This document shows positions 1 through 7,192 of a stretch of DNA of 13,173 nucleotides, piece by piece. The stretch lies in contig CAKQMI010000038.1 in the NCBI GenBank assembly GCA_934254835.1, positions 1 through 13,173 of the forward strand, written 5' to 3'. Origin of the DNA: an uncultured Clostridia bacterium (GTDB lineage Bacteria; Bacillota; Clostridia; Christensenellales; CAG-917). The position numbers and the translations under genes are program-made. Position 1 is the first letter of the stretch; the number at the start of each line of letters is the position of its first letter. Under the pieces are notes generated by a model. That model did not search any database. It was not told the origin of the DNA and saw only the letters and a list, made by a program, of their open reading frames with translations.

Positions 1-264
1 TTTCCCCTCTCTGCCTTTTCAAGTGAAAGAAGGTATGTATTTGTGACGGCAGGTACGGATTTTTGAGGGCGCGTACACAGACGTACGCAACCGAAAAAAT
101 ACCGTGCACGCAGTCAAAAAGACGTGCCTCATTTTCCCCTCTCTGCCTTTTCAAGTGAAAGAAGGTATGTATTTGTGACGGCAGGTACGGATTTTTGAGG
201 GCGCGTACATGAGCGTACGTAACCGAAAAAATACCGTGCACGCAGTCAAAAAGACGTGCCTTAT
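1..264. repeat. Two tandem 132-bp repeat units (1-132 and 133-264)
   Basis: The two units line up without gaps at a period of 132 bp and differ at only six positions (78, 79, 80, 81, 88, 130 against the same positions +132). All six differences are transitions. Four lie in the apical loop of the palindrome described in the next entry, and a fifth changes a stem pair to a G-T wobble. Unit 1 begins at the window edge exactly where a unit starts, so the array may extend to the left. No ORF with a ribosome site is evident. I do not recognise the repeat family. Confidence 0.93.
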
Positions 265-276
265 TTCACTTGAAAA
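148..276. repeat. Long imperfect palindrome (about 129 bp) closed by 13-bp perfect inverted repeats
   Basis: TTTTCAAGTGAAA at 148-160 is the exact reverse complement of TTTCACTTGAAAA at 264-276. Pairing continues inwards with scattered mismatches and G-U pairs (GGTACGG at 184-190 against CCGTGCA at 234-240, the T-run 192-196 against the A-run 226-231) down to an apical stem GCGTAC (203-208) / GTACGT (215-220). Roughly three quarters of positions can pair. Unit 1 has the same left arm (16-28) and apical stem (71-76 / 83-88), but its right arm is cut at about 132 by the start of unit 2, so only this copy has both outer arms. The right arm overlaps the stop codon of the GH127 gene (266-268). As RNA it would be a very large hairpin just past that gene and could act as a terminator or stability element, but the T-tract of a simple terminator is missing. 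A MITE-like element is another possibility. Confidence 0.85.
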
Positions 277-2236
277 CGGGGTGGTGAGAGATGCGTATCC
301 TCGTACAACCATAAGGCACTAATACTCTCTCGAACGTTTCCTTTCCGCTTCTTGCACGGCGGGGAACGCGTCCCGCGCTGTTTTTGACTTCGTTCCAGTT
401 TTGGACGTAGTGGGCGCGATAGACAATCTCAACGGGGGGATTGTCCTCGTCGAAAGGCATTGCCGACACCTCGTTTTCCTTTGTCGAAACGACGACCAAG
501 TGTTTTTTATGCTGAAGTTCGGGCAAGGTGCGCCACTGCGACACGGTTTTGTATTCGTAGTCGCAGAACGGGATTTTCCCGCGGGTATCGCACTTTGCGC
601 GCAATTTCGTCGCAAACAGCAACGAGCCTTTTCTGAAACTTATCGACTTGTCGGGGTTGGTGACGGTAGTCAAAGGCATGTCGAACAACAGCTCGATGAC
701 GTCGCCCGCCTCGATTTTCTTTTTGAACGCAATGATACCCTTGTCGCCCGACACGACTTTTTTGCCGTTGACAAGCACGCTCAGACTCGTATATTGCGGT
801 ACGCGGAACGAAAACTTGATTTCGGGATTGCCCGACACCGCCTCCACAACGATTTTCGAGGAATTTTTGAAGGGATAATCGGTGGTTTCGCTCATGATGA
901 CGCGCACGCCCTTAAAAAGCGTCGAGATTTTGCACGGCGAATACACCATAAAGCAAAAACCTTCGTCGGTCTTGTAGCACAGATTTTCGGTGAATTTCGG
1001 AAAACCTTGGTGCATATTTGCGGTGCAACAGCCGAAGTTCGGCTCCAAACCGTAGACAGTGCCGTCGTCGCGCACGTTGAAAAAGTCGCGTTTCATACGG
1101 CTTGCCGAAATCGCGTTGGGTTGTTGGACGTACTGGTGCGCCGTGAAATCTTTGGTAACCATTGCGGGAAGCGCGTTGAAACAGTTGAGTTCCAAAAGGT
1201 CGGCGTAGTAGGTGTCGCCCGTTTTTTCGATGAGGGTTTCAAGACTGCGCATAAACTCAACCACACCGCAAAGTTCGATACCTTTTGACGGGTTGGTGCC
1301 GTCCAGCGTTTCGTCCGACGTGAACATACCCGTCGCCGTGCCGTGATATTTCATCAGATTTTCGACCGTGCGTTTCGACAGAGCGACAAGCTCGGGATCG
1401 GGGCGGAAATCGTTCAGCAAAACGGGATATTTCACCGCCATCGCATTGTTTACGCCGTGCAACAGCATCATTTTGCGGACGGTGGGCAATTTGTTTTGCG
1501 ACATAATTTTGCGCGCGCTCATCTTCTTTTTCGGGGGATTTGCGCCGTACTTTCTTTTGTGGTCGGCTTTTGCCCCGACCTTTATACTAAAATTGACGAT
1601 GCCACGGCTGATATACGTCGAGGCGGGTTTTTTATAGCGGAATTTTTCGTACACCGAAAACCAGTCGTAAGAGCCGTCCACGATTTTATCGACAAGTTGA
1701 TTTATCATCTCGTCGCCCGTTTCGTCGAAAAGGGACTTCATGGGGATAAACTGCTCGAACGACCTGGCCGCCGCCCAAACGTAAAAGGGTTGCTCGTCAA
1801 GGTTGTTGAATTCGTATTTCAGAAATCCTCTGATAAACGGCAAAATCTGCTTGTCGCCCGTCACCTCGTAGTACGACCACAGCGACCTGAGCGCAAGAAT
1901 ACGAGGCCACCAGTCGTTGGTGCGCGAGGGACCGAAAAAGCCGTTGGCGTCCACCGACGACAATATCTTTTCAATCCATACGCCCACGCGGTCGATAAGA
2001 CGGCGGTCGTCCAAAAGATATGCAAGCGATATAAGCCCGTCAAGATAATATGGTCCGCGCTCCCACGCCTCGCCGTGACCTCCAAGCCACGCCGATTTTT
2101 TGGAAACATCGTCCCACAACTCGTCCAGACGCCCGGTAAGTCCCGACGCCTGCAACTCGAGTTCCCGTTTGAGCCAGCCCAACGGTTTTATCTCTCCAAG
2201 AGGAAGTTTTTTGAGTTTTTCTTTACTTTCTGCCAT
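266..2236 (-). CDS. Glycoside hydrolase family 127 (DUF1680), putative beta-L-arabinofuranosidase
   Basis: A 656-residue protein of the GH127 fold, an (alpha/alpha)6 barrel followed by beta-sandwich domains. Characterised members release L-arabinofuranose from beta-linked arabino-oligosaccharides. Visible landmarks: the N-terminal WERGPYYLDG segment (58-67), HGVNNAM (260-266), a candidate acid/base Glu309, the zinc-type E321-x-C323 pair, and the Cys403-Cys404 pair in GCCTAN. These match in order and rough spacing the Glu/Cys zinc site and Cys nucleophile of HypBA1. The length is normal for the family. No signal peptide is seen, so it is probably cytoplasmic and acts on imported sugars. A Lys-rich stretch at about 201-256 looks unusually basic. 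The ATG has only a weak ribosome site (ACGGA). The last codons (FK-stop) lie inside the inverted repeat 264-276. The gene stands alone and diverges from apgM. The exact substrate cannot be told, since GH127 and related families vary. Confidence 0.88.
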   Translation of the reverse strand: MAESKEKLKKLPLGEIKPLGWLKRELELQASGLTGRLDELWDDVSKKSAWLGGHGEAWERGPYYLDGLISLAYLLDDRRLIDRVGVWIEKILSSVDANGFFGPSRTNDWWPRILALRSLWSYYEVTGDKQILPFIRGFLKYEFNNLDEQPFYVWAAARSFEQFIPMKSLFDETGDEMINQLVDKIVDGSYDWFSVYEKFRYKKPASTYISRGIVNFSIKVGAKADHKRKYGANPPKKKMSARKIMSQNKLPTVRKMMLLHGVNNAMAVKYPVLLNDFRPDPELVALSKRTVENLMKYHGTATGMFTSDETLDGTNPSKGIELCGVVEFMRSLETLIEKTGDTYYADLLELNCFNALPAMVTKDFTAHQYVQQPNAISASRMKRDFFNVRDDGTVYGLEPNFGCCTANMHQGFPKFTENLCYKTDEGFCFMVYSPCKISTLFKGVRVIMSETTDYPFKNSSKIVVEAVSGNPEIKFSFRVPQYTSLSVLVNGKKVVSGDKGIIAFKKKIEAGDVIELLFDMPLTTVTNPDKSISFRKGSLLFATKLRAKCDTRGKIPFCDYEYKTVSQWRTLPELQHKKHLVVVSTKENEVSAMPFDEDNPPVEIVYRAHYVQNWNEVKNSAGRVPRRARSGKETFERVLVPYGCTRIRISHHPVFK

Positions 2237-2260
2237 AATCCGTTATTCCAAAGTATATAT

Positions 2261-2309
2261 ATTATATATTTTTTTATCCGCCCGCGCAAGTATATTCAAT
2301 ATATTGCGC
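2261..2309 (-). promoter_or_regulatory. Promoter of the GH127 gene overlapped by a dyad operator candidate
   Basis: On the minus strand a TATAAT lies at 2266-2261, and 17 bp upstream is TTGCGC (2289-2284), a weak -35. The predicted start of transcription (near 2254) leaves a leader of about 18 nt. The -35 sits in the left arm of a 26-bp dyad at 2284-2309: outer arms GCGCAA / TTGCGC, inner arms TATATT / AATATA, one bulged G (2290) and a central C (2297). A repressor bound there would block the -35, as expected for a sugar-inducible gene. No regulator gene lies next to it. Confidence 0.6.
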
Positions 2310-2338
2310 CGTCAAAACACATTCGCTTTCTTCATCGT

Positions 2339-2367
2339 TTGACAATGTCCCGCCGATGAATTATACT
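2339..2367 (+). promoter_or_regulatory. Near-consensus sigma-A promoter of the apgM-like gene
   Basis: TTGACA at 2339-2344, a 17-bp spacer, and TATACT at 2362-2367. The start codon follows only 8 nt after the -10 box, so transcription should begin 1-3 nt before the ATG. No Shine-Dalgarno sequence is present, which points to a leaderless message. Confidence 0.8.
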
Positions 2368-2375
2368 TTAACGGT

Positions 2376-3581
2376 ATGAAGTACGTTATCGTTTTGGGCG
2401 ACGGAATGGCGGACGAATATATACCGTCACTTTCGGGAACGCCCCTGGAAAAAGCAAATATCGAAAACGCCCGCAAACTTGCAAAGTCCGCAAAAATCGG
2501 GCTTGTGAAAACGGTGCCCGACGGGCTCAAACCCGCAAGCGACGTCGCAAATCTTGCCGTGCTCGGATACGCCCCCGAAAAGTATTACAGCGGTCGTTCC
2601 CCGCTTGAAGCGTTGAGTATCGGCGTCGATATGAAAGACACCGACGTCGCCTATCGCATGAATCTTGTCACGCTGTCCGACGACACCCCCTTTGAAGAAA
2701 AGACAATGGTCGATTACAGCGCGGGCGAAATTTCGACGGCGGAAGCCACCGCGCTTGTCGAACACCTCAAAAAATATCTCGAGACCGAAACGTTGCACTT
2801 TTATGCGGGCGTAAGTTACAGACACTGCCTCATCATAAACAACGGCGTCGTTTCGGACGAGGTCACGCCACCACACGACATCACGGGACAAAAAATCACT
2901 GCGTACCTCCCAAAGGGCGTTTACAAGGATTTGTTCCTTGACCTTTACAAAAAGTCGTACGAAATTCTTGAAAATCACCCCATCAACGTAAAAAGAAAAG
3001 CAATGGGCAAAAACCCCGCCAACTGCATTTGGTTCTGGGGTGGCGGTGTCAAACCCGCGCTCTCTCCGTTTTTCGAAAAGACGGGGCTTAAGGGGGCGAT
3101 GATTTCGGCGGTCGACTTGTTGAAAGGTATCGGCAAAGGTTCAGGCATGCAAGTCATCGAAGTCCCGGGCGCGACGGGCAACTGGGACACCAACTTTTCA
3201 GGCAAAGGCGAAAGCGCGCTTCACGCTCTCGAAACAAACGATTTTTGTTATATCCACGTCGAGGCACCCGACGAGTGCGGACACCGCGACGATGCAGAAC
3301 GCAAGGTTTACAGCATCGAAATGATTGATAAATACGTCTTAGGGACGGTTGTCGATGGATTGCACGCAAAACACGAGGACTTTGCCGTGATGTTTTTGCC
3401 CGACCACCCGACGCCTTGCGCCCTCAAAACGCACACTAAAAATCCCGTGCCGTTTTTGATGTATTCCTCGCGCGAAAAGCTTGGCGAAAACTCCGACTTC
3501 AACGAAAAAGTCGCAAAAGACAGCGGTATTTTTTATTCCGACGCACCGTCGCTTTTCAACGATTTCATTTCATTAAAATAA
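2376..3581 (+). CDS. apgM: apgM-family cofactor-independent phosphoglycerate mutase / proposed homoserine kinase
   Basis: A 401-residue member of the alkaline-phosphatase superfamily, archaeal-type 2,3-bisphosphoglycerate-independent phosphoglycerate mutase branch. Metal and phospho-enzyme motifs are in place: LGDG (7-10), the nucleophile region PASDVANLAVLGY with Ser55, YYSGRSPLEA (70-79), WGGG (221-224), HVEAPDECGHRDD (294-306), PDHPTPC (342-348) and THT (352-354). The family swaps phosphate between C2 and C3 of glycerate. A bacterial subgroup of the same length has been proposed to act instead as a homoserine kinase in threonine synthesis. The HVEAPDE and DHPTP wording looks like that subgroup to me, but I cannot separate the two by eye, and no threonine genes adjoin. 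The gene is monocistronic, preceded by a strong promoter without a ribosome site and followed by a strong terminator. Confidence 0.85.
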   Translation: MKYVIVLGDGMADEYIPSLSGTPLEKANIENARKLAKSAKIGLVKTVPDGLKPASDVANLAVLGYAPEKYYSGRSPLEALSIGVDMKDTDVAYRMNLVTLSDDTPFEEKTMVDYSAGEISTAEATALVEHLKKYLETETLHFYAGVSYRHCLIINNGVVSDEVTPPHDITGQKITAYLPKGVYKDLFLDLYKKSYEILENHPINVKRKAMGKNPANCIWFWGGGVKPALSPFFEKTGLKGAMISAVDLLKGIGKGSGMQVIEVPGATGNWDTNFSGKGESALHALETNDFCYIHVEAPDECGHRDDAERKVYSIEMIDKYVLGTVVDGLHAKHEDFAVMFLPDHPTPCALKTHTKNPVPFLMYSSREKLGENSDFNEKVAKDSGIFYSDAPSLFNDFISLK

Positions 3582-3608
3582 CAATAATAATCAACAACCG
3601 GCTCAAAG

Positions 3609-3641
3609 AAAATCCCCCGCAAATCACTGCGAGGGATTTTT
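3609..3641. terminator. Bidirectional rho-independent terminator between apgM and the feo operon
   Basis: Left arm 3609-3621 (AAAATCCCCCGCA) pairs with right arm 3628-3640 (TGCGAGGGATTTT) with one C-A mismatch and a 6-nt loop. A T-run closes it on the plus strand and the A-run serves as T-run on the minus strand. It lies 27 bp after the apgM stop and 17 bp past the stop of the last feo gene, so it serves both convergent units. Confidence 0.9.
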
Positions 3642-3658
3642 CTTAGGAGAGAACTTTG

Positions 3659-3865
3659 TCAATCTTCTTGGTCTTTGTTTCTTATTTCTTCAAGTTTTTT
3701 CAGTTCGTCGTCTTGCCCTTGACAGGCACTGCAATGCGGACAGCACCCGCAATCACTGCAACAAGACGATTTCCCTTTTTTCTTTTTCCGCCTGTCACCG
3801 ACGATAACCGCGACGGCAAACAGAGCGATTAAAACACCGATTAACGGCGCAAGCCATGTCCACAT
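3659..3865 (-). CDS. FeoB-associated Cys-rich membrane protein
   Basis: A 68-residue protein: one N-terminal membrane helix (about residues 5-22), a basic RRKKKKGK stop-transfer stretch (25-32), then a cluster of seven cysteines at 35, 36, 39, 41, 42, 45 and 48, and a charged helical tail. This matches the small FeoB-associated Cys-rich family found after feoB in many Firmicutes. The topology puts the cysteines in the cytoplasm, where they could bind iron leaving FeoB or sense it. That role is inferred and not settled for the family. The AAGGAG ribosome site lies inside the end of feoB (4-bp gap between the genes), so translation is probably coupled. It is the last gene of the operon before the terminator at 3609-3641. 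Confidence 0.9.
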   Translation of the reverse strand: MWTWLAPLIGVLIALFAVAVIVGDRRKKKKGKSSCCSDCGCCPHCSACQGQDDELKKLEEIRNKDQED

Positions 3866-3869
3866 ATTA

Positions 3870-6635
3870 TTACTCCTTTGCTTTTTTCAAATTAAACTTG
3901 TGATTTTTGAAAAAGCCGTCCATATTTATTTTGCCCTTGTTGTTCAGGACGATGAGGGTGATTATGACCGCCCACAGCACCGCAAAGATGAACACCGTCC
4001 ACCACCAAGTGCCGATAAGGTAAATCATCATCGACACGACGTAACTTGTGCCAACCCAGAACAACAAAGTGTTTCTATAAGACTTCTTTGAGGGGAGTTC
4101 CGCCTTTGCCGTCGCGACCGCCGCAAAACACGGTATGGTCAGCATATTGAAAGCGATGAAGGCAAGAAGCGCGGGTACGTTTATTCCTGTTGCTTTTATC
4201 ATTTCGGCAACCGCCATAAGTCCGCCGTCCGCCTCGACGTCGATGATACCGCCGACTATGCACGCGGCGAGGGTACCAAACGTTGCGATGACGTTTTCTT
4301 TGGCGATAAGTCCCGTGATTGCCGCCACCGCGAACACCCAGCCGAAGTCTTTTGCAAGTTGCGAGCCGAAGCCGAGCGGGGTGAACAAAGGTCTTAACAA
4401 TCCGCCGATTCCCGCCAGAATACTTTGGTTCATCTGCGTGTCCTCAAGGTAGTTCCAGTTCCAGCTGAAATGACTCATAAACCAAATGATAATCGTCGAC
4501 GCCAAAATAATCGTGAAAGCCTTTTTGACAAAGTGCTTCGTCTTATCCCACAGGTGCAACATAAGGTTTTTGGGTTGCGGTACGTGATAGGCGGGAAGTT
4601 CCATAATAAACGGCGGTACGTCGCCTTTCATCGTGGTGGCTCTCATCAAAATCACGCAGGCGATTGCCACAACCACGCCCAAAATATACATGCAATAAGT
4701 GATTACGTCGGGATTTTTCAGCCCCGTCATTGTCGCGATTCCGCCGGCGATTGCGGTGAGTATCGGCAGTTTTGCCCCGCAACTGAAAAACGGAATTACC
4801 CTTATCGTCGCCACTCTTTCCTTTTCGTCGGCGAGCGTTCGGGTGTTGATGAACGCGGGCACCGAGCAACCGAAGCCCATTATCATCGGCATAAACGCCC
4901 TGCCCGAAAGTCCGAAACGACGGAAAATTCTGTCGAGTATGAACGCCACGCGCGCCATATATCCGCTGTCTTCCAAAATCGAGAAGAACAGGAACAGCAA
5001 TAAGATTTGCGGTAAGAAGCCGAGCACTGCGAACAATCCGCCGAAAATACCGTCCACAATAAGTCCCGTCAGCCAGTCGGGCGCACCCGATTTCACAAGC
5101 CCTTCGTTAATGCAGGTGCTCAAAAATTCGGTGAACGTATTGAGGATATTCGCAAGAATGACGCCGGGGCCGAATACGCTTTCCTCGTAGCCGAAGAAGG
5201 TGTTGACGGTCACCCCCGCCAAAAATTCGTCGATACCCGAAAGGAATTTCGATTCGTATTCCGTTTCGATTTCCGAATGTCCTTCAACTTCGCCTTTGTC
5301 GTTTATGGTGACTTCGTGCAAAAGTTTATTGTCGGCAAAAATCTTCGTGCCCGTCGGCAAATTCGTTGCGTCCTCTGCCGAAATTCTGGTGATTTCGCCA
5401 ATGCTGTTTTTCCAGTATACAAATTCGGTTTTTTCGATATTGACTTCGCGCTTGCCCTTTTCGTCGGCGTAAAACTTTGTGCCTTCGGGCATGGACGAGG
5501 CGTCCTCGACCAACACTTTTTTGCCGTCTCCCGTGAATACGAAAGGCTTTGCTTCGACCGCCGTCAGTTTGCCGTTTTCAAAAGTTAATTCGGCTTCGTT
5601 GCCGTCCGCGTCGTAATATTTGAAATTGTCGGGATCGTAGGTGTCCTCGGTGACTTCGATGACGTTTTTGTTTTGGTCATAAGCGACCGCCTTTTTGTCA
5701 AAAACTCCGCCCGCTCCAAGGAACAAAAAGTCCTCGGCAAACGTCAGGTGGAACACCAAAAACAGAATAACCAAAAAGATGGGAATACCCCATACCTTGT
5801 GCGTCAAAACCTTGTCCGCCTTGTCCGAGCGCGACAGTTTTTCTTTTTGTCTTTGCTCGCTTTTCGTCAGCACGGACGAGTAGTGTTTCGAGATGTATTT
5901 ATACCTGCTGTCGGCGACGATTGCCTCGAAGTCGTTGCCGAACGTATCGTCCGAAAAAGTCTTCTTAAATTCTTCGACCATAGCCGTCGATTGCGGGTGG
6001 GCTTTCACCTCGATTTCGTCCAATTCCACCAGTTTAATTGCGTGAAACAGCGCATTATCTACGTTTTGTCCCTCCAAAGCGATTTTGCAATCGCCGATAA
6101 GGTGCATAAGCGCGCTCCCTTCCAACACGGTTTTTCCTTTGCGTTTTTCGCTGGACGCCGAGTACGCGCGCTCCATCAATTCATTAAGTCCTTTCTCTTT
6201 CAGCGCGGAAATGGGGACGACGGGAATGCCAATCTTTTTTTCCAAAGTTTTGGCGTCGATTTTGTCGCCCTGCTTTTCCACCTCGTCCATCATGTTGAGC
6301 GCGATGACCATAGGCACGTCGATTTCCATAATCTGCGTGGTGAGATAAAGGTTGCGCTCTAAATTGGTGGCGTCAACGATATTGATGACGCAGTCGGGTT
6401 TTTCGTCCAAAATATAGTTTCTGGAAATGACCTCTTCGGGCGTGTACGGCGACAACGAATAAATGCCCGGCAGGTCAACGATTGCCACCGGTTGCTCGCA
6501 TTTTTTGTATACGCCCTCGCGCTTATCGACGGTTACGCCCGGCCAGTTGCCGACGTGCGCCGTCGAACCCGTCAGAGAGTTGAACAGAGTTGTTTTGCCT
6601 GAATTCGGGTTTCCCGCAAGTGCAAACTTTTTCAT
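3870..6635 (-). CDS. feoB: Ferrous iron transporter FeoB with a large repeat-containing extracytoplasmic insert
   Basis: A 921-residue GTP-gated Fe(II) transporter of the cytoplasmic membrane. G-domain: G1 GNPNSGKT (8-15), G2 region around NWPGVTVDKREG (30-41), G3 DLPG (54-57), G4 NMMD (114-117), G5 SAL (143-145). A helical spacer follows, then TM1 (about 281-300). The pore and gate motifs are intact: GFGCSVPA (587-594) and FFSCGAKLP (616-624), with a further PCFAA (835-839). Length is well above the usual 650-800 because of an extra segment at about 303-470 between TM1 and the next membrane helices, predicted outside the membrane. That insert holds about three degenerate 38-44-residue repeats (315-352, 363-400, 403-444) sharing a pattern of aromatic-rich strand, ED, P-x-G-T-K and ADxxxK. 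The start overlaps the feoA stop by 4 bp (ATGA), with a GGAGG site upstream. The core function is certain; that of the insert is unknown. Confidence 0.97.
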   Translation of the reverse strand: MKKFALAGNPNSGKTTLFNSLTGSTAHVGNWPGVTVDKREGVYKKCEQPVAIVDLPGIYSLSPYTPEEVISRNYILDEKPDCVINIVDATNLERNLYLTTQIMEIDVPMVIALNMMDEVEKQGDKIDAKTLEKKIGIPVVPISALKEKGLNELMERAYSASSEKRKGKTVLEGSALMHLIGDCKIALEGQNVDNALFHAIKLVELDEIEVKAHPQSTAMVEEFKKTFSDDTFGNDFEAIVADSRYKYISKHYSSVLTKSEQRQKEKLSRSDKADKVLTHKVWGIPIFLVILFLVFHLTFAEDFLFLGAGGVFDKKAVAYDQNKNVIEVTEDTYDPDNFKYYDADGNEAELTFENGKLTAVEAKPFVFTGDGKKVLVEDASSMPEGTKFYADEKGKREVNIEKTEFVYWKNSIGEITRISAEDATNLPTGTKIFADNKLLHEVTINDKGEVEGHSEIETEYESKFLSGIDEFLAGVTVNTFFGYEESVFGPGVILANILNTFTEFLSTCINEGLVKSGAPDWLTGLIVDGIFGGLFAVLGFLPQILLLFLFFSILEDSGYMARVAFILDRIFRRFGLSGRAFMPMIMGFGCSVPAFINTRTLADEKERVATIRVIPFFSCGAKLPILTAIAGGIATMTGLKNPDVITYCMYILGVVVAIACVILMRATTMKGDVPPFIMELPAYHVPQPKNLMLHLWDKTKHFVKKAFTIILASTIIIWFMSHFSWNWNYLEDTQMNQSILAGIGGLLRPLFTPLGFGSQLAKDFGWVFAVAAITGLIAKENVIATFGTLAACIVGGIIDVEADGGLMAVAEMIKATGINVPALLAFIAFNMLTIPCFAAVATAKAELPSKKSYRNTLLFWVGTSYVVSMMIYLIGTWWWTVFIFAVLWAVIITLIVLNNKGKINMDGFFKNHKFNLKKAKE

Positions 6636-6865
6636 TTTTCAACCTCCATCGTCACGACGTCCGCCTCGCTTTTCCTGAGCGTCAGTTCGTATCCGCGCAA
6701 AGTGACTTCGATGGGATCGCCCAAGGGTGCGCGCTTTCTCAGATATACTTCCGCGCCCGGGGTGACGCCCATGTCAAAAAGACGACGCCTTATCTTGCCG
6801 TCTCCTCCGACCATACGAATCGTGCCCGACTCGCCAATCGAAAATTCGCTTAATCTTTTATCCAT
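6632..6865 (-). CDS. feoA: FeoA, ferrous iron transport accessory protein
   Basis: A 77-residue SH3-like FeoA domain with the typical opening LSEFSIGESGTIRMV, the central RRRLFDMGVTPGAEVYLRKRAPLGDPIEV signature (about 27-54) and the closing LTLRKSEA segment. FeoA acts in the cytoplasm and is thought to bind FeoB and modulate its GTPase and assembly. The gene has an AGGAGG ribosome site, starts 19 bp after the preceding FeoA-like gene and overlaps feoB by 4 bp, so the three are clearly one operon. It is the more canonical of the two FeoA-type proteins here. Confidence 0.95.
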   Translation of the reverse strand: MDKRLSEFSIGESGTIRMVGGDGKIRRRLFDMGVTPGAEVYLRKRAPLGDPIEVTLRGYELTLRKSEADVVTMEVEK

Positions 6866-6884
6866 AAATACCTCCTGTGCAATG

Positions 6885-7097
6885 CTATGCGATAAGGATT
6901 TTTGTTGCCATTTCCTTGTCGAGGGCGAGCCTGCCGTCTTTCACGATGCAAATCACACTGCCCCCGCTTGTCGAAACAACCGTGAGTACCGAGTCAATGG
7001 TAATCCCGAGGTTTTCCAAATGTTTTTTCGTTTTTTCGTCCGCAAGGATTTTTACCACGCGCACTTCCTTCATAATTGGCGCGACTACCAACGGCAT
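6885..7097 (-). CDS. Second FeoA-domain protein, first gene of the feo operon
   Basis: A 70-residue protein with the FeoA beta-barrel pattern: MPLVVAPIMKEVRVVKIL at the start, KKHLENLGITIDSVLTVVS in the middle (compare RRLFDMGVTPGAEVYL in its neighbour) and a closing strand with LALDKEMATKILI. Tandem FeoA genes of unequal sequence are common in clostridial feo operons, and the divergent one may have its own partner surface on FeoB or the Cys-rich protein. The ribosome site GGAGG is strong. Transcription starts from the promoter at 7150-7178, and the leader carries a 22-bp dyad (7119-7140). Confidence 0.88.
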   Translation of the reverse strand: MPLVVAPIMKEVRVVKILADEKTKKHLENLGITIDSVLTVVSTSGGSVICIVKDGRLALDKEMATKILIA

Positions 7098-7118
7098 AAT
7101 CCACCTCCGATTTATATG

Positions 7119-7140
7119 AATATGAATTTTCTTTCATATT
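7119..7140. promoter_or_regulatory. Candidate operator O1 in the feo leader
   Basis: A perfect inverted repeat: AATATGAA (7119-7126), 6-bp spacer, TTCATATT (7133-7140). It lies just after the predicted feo transcription start (near 7143), where a bound repressor would block the polymerase. It does not resemble a classic 19-bp Fur box or DtxR box. A matching dyad is found at 7193-7214. Confidence 0.65.
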
Positions 7141-7149
7141 TGCAAGGTA

Positions 7150-7178
7150 AGTATATGCTTTCGCTTTTAGTTTGTCAA
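7150..7178 (-). promoter_or_regulatory. Sigma-A promoter of the feo operon
   Basis: On the minus strand TTGACA (7178-7173), a 17-bp spacer and TATACT (7155-7150). These are the same two hexamers and spacing as in the apgM promoter. So strong a promoter ahead of an iron-uptake operon implies that a repressor is needed, and the flanking dyads 7119-7140 and 7193-7214 are the obvious candidates for its sites. Confidence 0.85.
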
Positions 7179-7192
7179 TACTTTTTAACAAA

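Noticed and set aside
1..264. CRISPR array reading of the left-end repeat
   Set aside because: There are only two adjacent 132-bp units, no unique spacers between short repeats, and no cas genes. The palindrome spans the whole unit.
401..2359. Long plus-strand open frames opposite the GH127 gene (401-1288 and 1343-2359)
   Set aside because: They lie antisense to a clearly homologous coding region, have no family signatures and no ribosome sites. They are open by codon-composition effects.
2237..2375. Riboswitch or leader RNA in the GH127-apgM gap
   Set aside because: Both predicted leaders are under 20 nt, too short for a riboswitch. The structure in the gap is explained by a promoter-overlapping dyad.
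5673..6362. 229-codon plus-strand open frame opposite feoB
   Set aside because: It is antisense to the conserved FeoB G-domain and TM1, shows no recognisable motif, and has low-complexity FF/R-rich composition typical of shadow frames.
7119..7140. Fur box for the feo operon
   Set aside because: The arms do not match GATAAT-type half-sites or the 7-1-7 pattern. The existence of a second matching dyad next to tetR favours a different regulator. It is kept only as a generic operator.
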